A stretch of 6,041 nt of DNA. It comes from an uncultured Thiotrichaceae bacterium (GTDB lineage: Bacteria > Pseudomonadota > Gammaproteobacteria > Thiotrichales > Thiotrichaceae). The translations under genes were made by a program, and so were the position numbers. The stretch is from contig CALHAO010000387.1 in the NCBI GenBank assembly GCA_937931765.1, positions 1 to 6,041 of the forward strand. Reading direction: 5' to 3'. Shown here in pieces: positions 1 to 4,723 of this stretch. Positions within the stretch are counted from its first letter, which is position 1; each line of letters begins with the position of its first letter. A model generated the notes under the pieces. That model was given only the letters and a program-made list of their open reading frames with translations. It was not told where the DNA came from and did not search any database.

Positions 1-102
1 GTATTTTGCGTGGTGTTCACCGAAGAGAATGACGTACTCAGGGTTATCAGTCTGCGACATGCAACGAAAAGAGAGGTAAAAGACTATGCAAGTAAAATCT
101 AA
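1..102 (+). CDS. brnT: BrnT-type toxin, C-terminal fragment (5' end outside the window)
   Basis: The first base opens a frame that reads 33 codons to a TAA at 100-102. The peptide runs VVFTEENDVLRVISLRHATK and then REVKDY. This is the typical BrnT ending: a beta strand (VVFTE), a second strand (LRVIS), then the R-x-A-T-K-R-E segment that begins the last helix. BrnT is a small RelE-fold ribonuclease toxin that blocks translation and is neutralised by BrnA. The coding end overlaps the brnA start by 17 bases (86-102), so the two are probably one operon with coupled translation. The N-terminal catalytic half lies outside the window, so whether the toxin is intact cannot be judged. The family call rests on the C-terminal motif plus the unmistakable partner. 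Confidence 0.86.
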   Translation, partial: VFCVVFTEENDVLRVISLRHATKREVKDYASKI

Positions 103-367
103 ATCAGGCCGGATTTTCGACTTACCCAGCGACGAAGATGACGCAAAGATCAGAGAAGGTATTGCCAATGATACTGACACATATGAGTTATCCACTGAAG
201 AAGTGAAGGCTATGCGCCCTATGGGAAGACCGAAAGCAGAAGTGACCAAAGACAGCGTCACCATTCGCCTGTCTCCTGAAGTGACCTCATATTTCCGTGG
301 CACAGGCAAAGGCTGGCAAACCCGCGTTGACAAAGTGCTTAAGGAGTATGTTTCAGCACAACAATAA
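86..367 (+). CDS. brnA: BrnA-type antitoxin, ribbon-helix-helix
   Basis: This 93-residue protein is the antitoxin of the BrnT/BrnA type II pair. It binds and inactivates BrnT and, in known systems, dimerises to repress its own promoter. Residues 1-45 form the acidic, toxin-binding region (KSGRIFDLPSDEDD, then YELSTEEV). Residues 47-51 (GRPKA) introduce the DNA-binding fold: a beta strand (KDSVTIRLS, about 55-63), helix 1 (PEVTSYFRGTG) and helix 2 (GWQTRVDKVLKEYV, 76-89). The GKGWQTR turn is a hallmark of the family. The ATG at 86 is preceded by GAGG at 73-76 with 9-base spacing. The start lies inside the end of the toxin gene, the usual toxin-first order of this family. Only 50 bases separate its stop from the endonuclease gene, so read-through into that gene is possible. 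Confidence 0.93.
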   Translation: MQVKSKSGRIFDLPSDEDDAKIREGIANDTDTYELSTEEVKAMRPMGRPKAEVTKDSVTIRLSPEVTSYFRGTGKGWQTRVDKVLKEYVSAQQ

Positions 368-373
368 GCTCGT

Positions 374-379
374 TACAAT
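374..379 (+). promoter_or_regulatory. Candidate -10 element for the HNH endonuclease gene
   Basis: TACAAT matches the sigma-70 -10 consensus at five of six positions and would give a leader of roughly 30 bases before the ATG at 418. The expected -35 position (about 350-356, inside brnA) has no good match. This is therefore a weak promoter candidate, and transcription from upstream of brnTA is the alternative. Confidence 0.3.
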
Positions 380-417
380 CAACTCCCTCTCCATCGGTCA
401 TCGCAGAACAAGAAACT

Positions 418-1095
418 ATGGATATAGATAGTTATATTGACAAACTACCCAGCAAACGGAAGCTCAGTGCAGTAAAGGAAAAAATACTGAGGCGGCTATG
501 GGGAAATGAAAATGATACATTCCCTAAACCTTGGGTTTCATCAGCAGAATTACTAACCCTAACAGACCAAAAATACTTTGATCGACGTGCCAGGGAATTA
601 CGCGACCAGCTGGGCTGTGATCTTGAAAGTATGTATATTGAGGCTTTCTCTGGTCATGGGTGGCGCATCAACTCACCAAACCTTAGTGAAGTTCAGGATC
701 GAGATTACCTAACTCAATCACAAAAAAACAAGTTATTTGAGGCCGTTGGGTTTGTGTGTAGCACCTGCGGCAAAAAGGTTACTCCAGGTGTCAGAGGCCT
801 ACAGGCTGATCATAAGGTTCCCTTGTCGCGTGGCGGCGGAAATGAAATAGCTAACTGGCAACCCATGTGCAACAACTGTAATGTGGGTAAGCGGCGGGCT
901 TGCGAAGGTTGTGCTTTGAATTGTAATACCTGTTCCTGGGCATTTCCCGAAAAATGTGGCATACCAACCCTATTGTCCATCGGAGAAAGAACCTTACGAA
1001 GGGTCGATGAATACACAAAAAAATCAGGAGAAAGCCGTAACCAGGTGATGGAAGATGCAGCTAACTACTACCTGGATAATAAGAGTGAAAACTAA
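418..1095 (+). CDS. HNH endonuclease, probable Type II restriction enzyme
   Basis: This 225-residue protein is probably the restriction nuclease paired with the methyltransferase that converges on it. Residues about 15-84 look like an N-terminal winged-helix region (ELLTLTDQKYFDRRARELRD, then GHGWRI), common in HNH restriction enzymes. Residues 114-158 are the HNH core: zinc cysteines C114/C117 and C151/C154, the D131-H132 pair with H132 as probable general base, N146, and NCNVGK with Asn at the usual third position. A second cysteine cluster follows (C162, C165, C169, C172, C180), possibly another zinc site. Residues about 184-219 resemble a ribbon-helix-helix (LLSIGERTLRRVDEYTKKSG, SRNQVMEDA). 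The ATG at 418 lacks a clear Shine-Dalgarno, and no in-frame start lies in the gap upstream. A homing or phage HNH nuclease is possible, but the methyltransferase partner favours restriction. The recognition sequence cannot be deduced. Confidence 0.82.
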   Translation: MDIDSYIDKLPSKRKLSAVKEKILRRLWGNENDTFPKPWVSSAELLTLTDQKYFDRRARELRDQLGCDLESMYIEAFSGHGWRINSPNLSEVQDRDYLTQSQKNKLFEAVGFVCSTCGKKVTPGVRGLQADHKVPLSRGGGNEIANWQPMCNNCNVGKRRACEGCALNCNTCSWAFPEKCGIPTLLSIGERTLRRVDEYTKKSGESRNQVMEDAANYYLDNKSEN

Positions 1096-2102
1096 GCCGC
1101 TTTCTTCAAGCTATCCGATGCAGCTAAAGCATGGAGAATCTGCTTACCAACTGCCTCGGCCACTGGTGGCGGAAAAGCATTACCCACTTGTCGATAGGCT
1201 GGCGTTTTCTTGCCATAAAACTCCCACCAATCCGGGAAACCCTGAATCTTAGCTGCCATCCTCACTGTCAGTAATGGCATATACTCGTAACCCACTTTGT
1301 TCTTGTAGCCAGTAAAATCCGGCGCGGGCGGTTCATTACCGAGGAGATGTCCATTCACATGCAATGCCTGCCACGCACGCTTGGCTCTGGTCGGCCCAAG
1401 ATCTGGCCCACCATGCTTTTTTGAACCACCAACTAATGTCGGTGCTATTTTGTTGGCTTTAGCCTTCCACTCATCCACGTGCACCCAACCGCTTTCAGCC
1501 ATTAAATCATAGAGTGCCTCACCCACCGTAGGCGGGGTAATTTCATAATCAGGCCAAGTAAAAAAATCAGCATACTCAGAGCGCAAGGCGACCAGCACAA
1601 CTCTCGGGCGTAATTGTGGCACACCAAAAGTAGAAGCATTCAGTAATTGCCAAAAGGGCTTGTAGCCCATTATTTTAAGCTGAGCCTCAATGCCTTTACG
1701 GTAATTATCAAATTTGGCATCAAGAAGCCCAGACACATTTTCCAACATAACGGCTTTAGGTCGTATCTTTCTGACAACCTCTAAAGCAGAAGGAAATAAG
1801 TCTCTTTCATCCTCTTTACCTAATTGTTTTCCGGCTTTGGAAAAGGGTGGGCAAGGAACGCCACCAGCAACCAGATCCACCCCTTCATACCTATCGGCTT
1901 CATTTTCTGCAAACTCAGTTACACACCCCTGAACAATGGAATCCCAACCCAGCGAATGCTTGATGTTATTATGGTTAAGCGTCTTACAGGCTGGTTCTTC
2001 TATCTCGATGAGCAATTTATGATGAAAACCAGCCAGGTGAAGCCCTAAAGCCTGCCCGCCTGCACCCGCACAAAGCTCAATCGACGTGTATGGTCTCTCC
2101 AT
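1092..2102 (-). CDS. DNA (cytosine-5) methyltransferase, modification enzyme
   Basis: This 336-residue enzyme transfers a methyl group from S-adenosylmethionine to C5 of cytosine in a specific DNA site, protecting the host from the cognate nuclease. Visible motifs: I (IELCAGAGGQALG, 8-20, cofactor binding), IV (GGVPCPPFSKAG with nucleophile C84), VI (E121-N122-V123), VIII (QLRPR, 163-167), IX region (RMAAKIQGFPDW, 281-292) and X (YRQVGNAFPPPVAEAVG, 303-319). The variable stretch between VIII and IX, about 175-275, is the target-recognition domain and includes VGGSKKHGGPDLGPTRAK. Length and motif order are normal and nothing is missing. The start at 2102 places motif I at the usual distance, but the only SD-like string, AGGG, lies 12 bases upstream, so translation initiation may be weak. 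Its stop overlaps the endonuclease stop by 4 bases. The exact site specificity is not readable from the sequence. Confidence 0.95.
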   Translation of the reverse strand: MERPYTSIELCAGAGGQALGLHLAGFHHKLLIEIEEPACKTLNHNNIKHSLGWDSIVQGCVTEFAENEADRYEGVDLVAGGVPCPPFSKAGKQLGKEDERDLFPSALEVVRKIRPKAVMLENVSGLLDAKFDNYRKGIEAQLKIMGYKPFWQLLNASTFGVPQLRPRVVLVALRSEYADFFTWPDYEITPPTVGEALYDLMAESGWVHVDEWKAKANKIAPTLVGGSKKHGGPDLGPTRAKRAWQALHVNGHLLGNEPPAPDFTGYKNKVGYEYMPLLTVRMAAKIQGFPDWWEFYGKKTPAYRQVGNAFPPPVAEAVGKQILHALAASDSLKKAA

Positions 2103-2116
2103 TTTTTAATTAAGCC

Positions 2117-2144
2117 CTTGTAGCATGGTTTTAATAACTGTAAA
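2117..2144 (-). promoter_or_regulatory. Candidate methyltransferase promoter
   Basis: On the reverse strand, TTTACA (2144-2139, five of six to the -35 consensus) is followed after 16 bases by TACAAG (2122-2117, four of six to the -10). Transcription would start near 2110, only about 8 bases before the ATG at 2102, so the mRNA would have a very short leader. The -35 touches the edge of the left operator, so a protein bound there could block this promoter or contact polymerase. Confidence 0.4.
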
Positions 2145-2162
2145 GTAAATGAATTATTTACT
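2144..2162. promoter_or_regulatory. Operator O1: perfect 7-bp inverted repeat
   Basis: AGTAAAT-GAATT-ATTTACT is a 19-bp element with perfect 7-bp arms and a 5-base centre. It lies between the -35 and -10 positions of the rightward promoter and overlaps the first base of the TATAAT. A second copy lies two helical turns away. The likely ligand is the adjacent CI-like helix-turn-helix protein; that assignment is inferred from position. Confidence 0.72.
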
Positions 2163-2167
2163 ATAAT
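2162..2167 (+). promoter_or_regulatory. -10 element (TATAAT) of the controller promoter
   Basis: A perfect TATAAT lies 18 bases before the controller ATG at 2186. The best -35 options 17-18 bases upstream (TGTAAA 2139-2144 or CTGTAA 2138-2143) match poorly. Predicted initiation near 2174-2176 would leave a leader of about 10 bases without a Shine-Dalgarno, a nearly leaderless mRNA as known for several restriction-modification controller genes. Confidence 0.6.
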
Positions 2168-2183
2168 AAATGGTTCATTTACT
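2165..2183. promoter_or_regulatory. Operator O2: near-perfect copy of O1
   Basis: AATAAAT-GGTTC-ATTTACT has the same 7-5-7 layout as O1 with one mismatch in the left arm. Its centre (2174) is 21 bp from that of O1 (2153), so both dimers would lie on the same DNA face. It covers the end of the -10 and the predicted transcription start, and ends 2 bases before the controller ATG. Binding here should repress the controller gene. Confidence 0.68.
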
Positions 2184-2185
2184 AA

Positions 2186-2443
2186 ATGGAAGTTTTATCT
2201 CCGCAAGCCATCATTGAACGTCTAAAAACCATCACTGGAGACAGGTTTGATAGTGATCTGGCAACACGGATTGGCGTTGATAAACAGTCGTTTCCTCAGT
2301 ATAAAAACAAAAAGACAGTCGATCTCCAACAACGCATGATTTGCCTGCTATTATCCAAAATTGAAGAGCTAGACTTTCATACTACTCCAACAGATTCGAC
2401 AACAACAAAAACCATTACTACAAACTCAAAGCACAGCCAGTAA
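2186..2443 (+). CDS. CI-like helix-turn-helix regulator, probable controller of the restriction-modification genes
   Basis: This 85-residue protein resembles the N-terminal DNA-binding domain of phage CI repressors. A helix (SPQAIIERLKTITG, 5-18) precedes a helix-turn-helix: DSDLATRIGV (22-31), a turn, then recognition helix KQSFPQYKNK (33-42). Helix LQQRMICLLLSKIEEL (47-62) follows, and a polar, Thr-rich tail (about 66-85) is probably disordered. There is no CI-type protease or dimerisation domain. An in-frame TAA at 2183-2185 directly precedes the ATG, so translation cannot start further upstream. No Shine-Dalgarno is visible. Its position divergent from the methyltransferase, with paired inverted repeats between them, suggests a C-protein-like role: autorepression and timing of methyltransferase expression. 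It could instead be an unrelated phage-derived regulator. The last 18 bases overlap the convergent neighbour. Confidence 0.75.
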   Translation: MEVLSPQAIIERLKTITGDRFDSDLATRIGVDKQSFPQYKNKKTVDLQQRMICLLLSKIEELDFHTTPTDSTTTKTITTNSKHSQ

Positions 2444-2944
2444 GTCCTTCCGCAGCTTATCCATACGCTTCTTCCCTGCTCGGGTACCCTCAATAACTTC
2501 ACACCATTCATCGTAAAACACACGTAATTCTTCATGGGTCTGGCACTCATCAATCTCACGCACCAAACGGGTTGCGCCATAAAACCCTTTGAAATGATTG
2601 AGTGTATTAGTCATATAGTGTTTAGCCATGTTGAATTTTTTCAGCTGGAATGTTGCCGGTAACTCACGGAATGGAGGAAGTAGTTCGTCAGAATATTCTG
2701 ATAATCCGGAAAGAGAAACCTCATTGGCTGGAGCTGTTGAACCCGTAGCTTGAGCGATATAACCATCTGTTTGCAATAAACTAATAATACCGTCTAAGTC
2801 TGTCACGCGCGGTAAAGATTTCAGGTCATCAAACGTACGTTTCCCATCAATAAAAATGAGTACCCGACGCTCAATCATGGACAAGCCATAGGTTTTATTC
2901 TTAATTTCTTCCAGGCCCTTCGTCGTCTTTTCAAAAATGGTCAT
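2426..2944 (-). CDS. Conserved hypothetical protein with winged-helix-like N-terminus
   Basis: I do not recognise a named function. The 172-residue protein is soluble, with no signal peptide or membrane segment. Residues 1-62 (MTIFEKTTKGLEEI, ERRVLIFIDGKRTFDDL, then LDGIISLLQTDGYI) look like a small winged-helix domain in which the R-x-L-I-x-x-D-G-K-R-T segment stands out. Residues about 65-95 form a Ser/Pro-rich linker. Residues 100-172 are highly charged helices (NMAKHYMTNTLNHFKGFYGA, IDECQTHEELRVFYDEWCEV). I recall similar two-part proteins in beta- and gammaproteobacteria without assigned roles; that is memory, not a search. A GTG at 2957-2959 would add five residues, but the ATG at 2942-2944 has AGGAG six bases upstream and is preferred. 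The 3' end overlaps the controller gene by 18 bases, so the restriction module is packed directly against this gene. Confidence 0.78.
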   Translation of the reverse strand: MTIFEKTTKGLEEIKNKTYGLSMIERRVLIFIDGKRTFDDLKSLPRVTDLDGIISLLQTDGYIAQATGSTAPANEVSLSGLSEYSDELLPPFRELPATFQLKKFNMAKHYMTNTLNHFKGFYGATRLVREIDECQTHEELRVFYDEWCEVIEGTRAGKKRMDKLRKDLLAVL

Positions 2945-2950
2945 TGTTAA

Positions 2951-2955
2951 CTCCT
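2951..2955 (-). promoter_or_regulatory. Shine-Dalgarno deciding the start of the hypothetical gene
   Basis: On the reverse strand AGGAG lies six bases before the ATG at 2944 (AGGAGTTAACAATG). This is near-ideal spacing and favours that ATG over the upstream GTG at 2959, which the SD would follow rather than precede. Confidence 0.75.
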
Positions 2956-3000
2956 GCACTCATATTGCAAACCTGGGATAAAGTAAAAATAACTTAGTTT

Positions 3001-3078
3001 TTATTTTGCAGCACCCGTATTCATACCGGCCGGTGTACCTACACCAGGTGCCAATAAGAAATATATCTGAATCATCAT
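3001..3078 (-). CDS. Doubtful 25-codon small ORF
   Basis: From tandem ATGs (3078 and 3075) a frame reads MMIQIYFLLAPGVG and ends PAGMNTGAAK at a TAA (3003-3001). The peptide starts hydrophobic and ends rich in Gly and Ala, and it lies 56 bases upstream of the hypothetical gene on the same strand. Only a weak SD (GGGA) precedes it. It could be a leader peptide, the eroded end of an older gene, or chance. The palindromes in its DNA argue that the sequence may serve as a signal instead. Confidence 0.15.
   Translation of the reverse strand: MMIQIYFLLAPGVGTPAGMNTGAAK
3025..3050. repeat. Three overlapping palindromes
   Basis: ACCGGCCGGT (3025-3034), GGTGTA-CC-TACACC (3032-3045) and CACC-A-GGTG (3042-3050) tile continuously across 26 bases, each sharing its end with the next. 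They could be a compact protein-binding site or form alternative short hairpins in RNA. There is no T-run, so it is not a standard terminator. The function is unknown. Confidence 0.5.
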
Positions 3079-3102
3079 TTTCCCGCGCTTCGTTCAGATA
3101 TA
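3062..3102. repeat. Inverted repeat with 10-bp perfect arms and 21-base spacer
   Basis: TATATCTGAA (3062-3071) is matched by its exact reverse complement TTCAGATATA (3093-3102). The arm centres are 31 bp apart, close to three helical turns, so the arms would face the same side of the helix. This fits a spaced binding site better than a terminator because no T-run follows. The site lies between the divergent hypothetical and kinase genes. The regulator is unknown. Confidence 0.5.
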
Positions 3103-3140
3103 CGGCAGCACCTAACCAACTGATATAAATAAAAATTCAT

Positions 3141-3171
3141 TTGAAACCCACAATACTTATACTAGTACAAT
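3141..3171 (+). promoter_or_regulatory. Possible promoter of the sensor kinase operon
   Basis: TTGAAA (3141-3146, five of six) and TACAAT (3166-3171, five of six) are separated by 19 bases, longer than the ideal 17. TATACT at 3158-3163 is an alternative -10 with a poor -35. Either would give an untranslated leader of more than 100 bases before the ATG at 3288. This is a weak prediction. Confidence 0.3.
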
Positions 3172-3287
3172 AAGGAAGAAATAAGGAAAAAACGCTCAAG
3201 CCCCAGCCTGCATTTGACGCGCCCCGCTCCAAAGCTTTACTGTATCCAAGATGAAACCTTCAGCCATCAAAACGCTCAAACCAGATC

Positions 3288-4703
3288 ATGAATAAGCTCA
3301 GCATCCGTAGTAAATTATTTATTGCCATCTTCCTGGCTTGTGCTCTGGCAGTCACTTCCGGTGCAGCCTTATTTCATTTCCGTACTCAACAGGCATTTCA
3401 GGAATACAGGCAAACACTGGATGAGAACTACCTCAATAGTTTTGCGGCGGAGCTGGAGAATTTTTATCATGACAACAATAGTTGGAAACCCTTAAAAAAC
3501 CGGCGAACATGGCGACAACTACAGCGCGTCAGCAATCGACAAGCCAGACAACTGTCAGGGCCACAGGGTCGGCCACCCCGTGACCGGGGCAGATCAGACC
3601 ATCGCTCCACACAACACACTTCATCGCGCACCATTTTGTATGATAGTAATAAAGAATATGTACAAGGCTGGCGCAGGGCAGCACTATCGCCCGAGCTACT
3701 TTACCCGTTAAAACAAGGTGACAAGGTTGTGGGCTACCTCGGCCTGTATAAACGCCAACCCTCCAACAACAGCGCAGAAGACCAGCGGTTTTTTAGTGCA
3801 TTGAATAAAACACTCCTGTTGGTTGGCCTATTGACCCTACTAAGTAGTTTTCTGATTGCATTACTATTGTCCCGTAAACTGGTTAAACCCATTCACTCTC
3901 TACGCCGCAGTAGTAACGAACTGGCCAGCGGTAATTACGCTACCCGCATCGAAGTAAACAGCCACGATGAATTAGGTTTGCTTAGCCATGACTTCAACCG
4001 ACTGGCTGAAACATTACAGGAACATGAAAAATCCCGGCGACAGTGGATTATGGATATTGCGCATGAACTGCGTACGCCGCTGTCTATTTTGCGGGGCGAA
4101 ATTGAAGCCATTCAGGACGGCATCAGCAAAGCTGACCCGCAAACCATCCAGTCCCTGCATCAGGAAACATTACACCTGCAGCGACTGGTGGAAGACTTAT
4201 ACACATTGTCAGTATCAGACGGTGGTTCACTGACTTATCACAAAACAGACTTAAACCTTGCCGACCTCCTAAGAGAGACGCTGGCACAGTTTGATACCTC
4301 ATTAAAAGAAGCACAAATCAGCCTCACTACCGACATCACCGCAACAGCACCGATTGAGGGAGATTCACAACGCCTGCAGCAACTATTCCAGAATTTATTA
4401 CGCAATACGCTGCGTTATACCGATGCTCCCGGTCAGCTGCACGTCACACTGACCACCGCACCAAAGCAGCTCATTATTAGCTTTGAGGATTCAGCACCCG
4501 GCGTGCCAGACGAATCACTGCCACGTTTATTTGAACGGCTGTACCGTGTGGAAAGTTCACGAAACCGCGCGACTGGTGGTGCGGGTATCGGACTGAGTAT
4601 CTGCCACAACGTTGTTCAGGCGCATGGTGGGCGTATTACCGCAGAATCCACACCGCTGGGCGGTCTGAAAATCATCACCACCCTACCCCGCTCAGCCACC
4701 TGA
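3288..4703 (+). CDS. baeS: BaeS-like sensor histidine kinase
   Basis: This 471-residue inner-membrane kinase should sense envelope stress and phosphorylate the adjacent response regulator. Order of parts: TM1 about 9-29, periplasmic sensor about 30-174, TM2 about 175-195, HAMP 196-248 (LVKPIHSLRRSSNELASGNY), then the H-box with H259 (MDIAHELRTPLSILRGE). The ATPase domain has an N-box (NLLRNTLRYT, N373), G1 (DSAPGVPDE, D401), F-box (LFERLYR) and G2 (TGGAGIGLSIC, 429-439). DSAPGV and the ESSRNRATGG stretch match what I recall of E. coli BaeS closely. The periplasmic domain contains an Arg/Gly/His-rich segment (about 91-114, GRPPRDRGRSDHR) that looks disordered and unusual. A TGA at 3252-3254 and no in-frame start between fix the ATG at 3288, but no Shine-Dalgarno precedes it. 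The stop lies 20 bases before the regulator start, which implies an operon. Confidence 0.9.
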   Translation: MNKLSIRSKLFIAIFLACALAVTSGAALFHFRTQQAFQEYRQTLDENYLNSFAAELENFYHDNNSWKPLKNRRTWRQLQRVSNRQARQLSGPQGRPPRDRGRSDHRSTQHTSSRTILYDSNKEYVQGWRRAALSPELLYPLKQGDKVVGYLGLYKRQPSNNSAEDQRFFSALNKTLLLVGLLTLLSSFLIALLLSRKLVKPIHSLRRSSNELASGNYATRIEVNSHDELGLLSHDFNRLAETLQEHEKSRRQWIMDIAHELRTPLSILRGEIEAIQDGISKADPQTIQSLHQETLHLQRLVEDLYTLSVSDGGSLTYHKTDLNLADLLRETLAQFDTSLKEAQISLTTDITATAPIEGDSQRLQQLFQNLLRNTLRYTDAPGQLHVTLTTAPKQLIISFEDSAPGVPDESLPRLFERLYRVESSRNRATGGAGIGLSICHNVVQAHGGRITAESTPLGGLKIITTLPRSAT

Positions 4704-4710
4704 AATAGAA

Positions 4711-4715
4711 AAGGA
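4711..4715 (+). promoter_or_regulatory. Shine-Dalgarno deciding the response regulator start
   Basis: AAGGA lies 2 bases before the ATG at 4718 and 8 bases before the ATG at 4724. Only the second has workable spacing, so the shorter protein is preferred. The two starts differ by two residues. Confidence 0.6.
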
Positions 4716-4723
4716 CAATGCGC

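Larger units (their letters stand above)
2945..3287. other. 343-base intergenic region, AT-rich, with several symmetric motifs
   Basis: The gap separates the divergent hypothetical gene and kinase gene. I see no tRNA, insertion sequence or confident coding sequence. Its contents are the SD of the leftward gene, a doubtful 25-codon reverse ORF (3001-3078), a run of overlapping palindromes (3025-3050), a 10-bp inverted repeat (3062-3102) and AT-rich DNA with a possible kinase promoter (3141-3171). The 11-mer AAAACGCTCAA occurs twice (3189-3199 and 3269-3279). No rho-independent terminator is evident. Confidence 0.6.

Noticed and set aside
810..1016. Reverse-strand ORF inside the endonuclease gene
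   Set aside because: It lies fully antisense to the HNH core, has no family resemblance, and the forward frame has clear catalytic motifs.
1054..1127. Direct repeat GATGCAGCTAA at 1054-1064 and 1117-1127, considered as an attachment-site or duplication mark
   Set aside because: An 11-mer repeat is expected by chance in a 6-kb window, and each copy is explained by coding sequence of a different gene.
1714..2048. Forward ORFs inside the methyltransferase gene
   Set aside because: They are antisense to conserved methyltransferase motifs I-VI, and their composition is not protein-like.
2377..2580. Reverse ORF overlapping the controller and the hypothetical gene
   Set aside because: It is an alternative frame across two better-supported genes. 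Its Val-rich end is the reverse of the Thr-rich tail codons.
3189..3279. Direct repeat AAAACGCTCAA (3189-3199, 3269-3279) as a regulatory repeat
   Set aside because: It has only two copies 80 bp apart, of a length expected by chance in the window, and no link to a promoter.
3251..3295. 14-codon ORF overlapping the kinase start as a leader peptide
   Set aside because: It has no Shine-Dalgarno and no informative peptide. Overlap with the kinase ATG alone is too weak.
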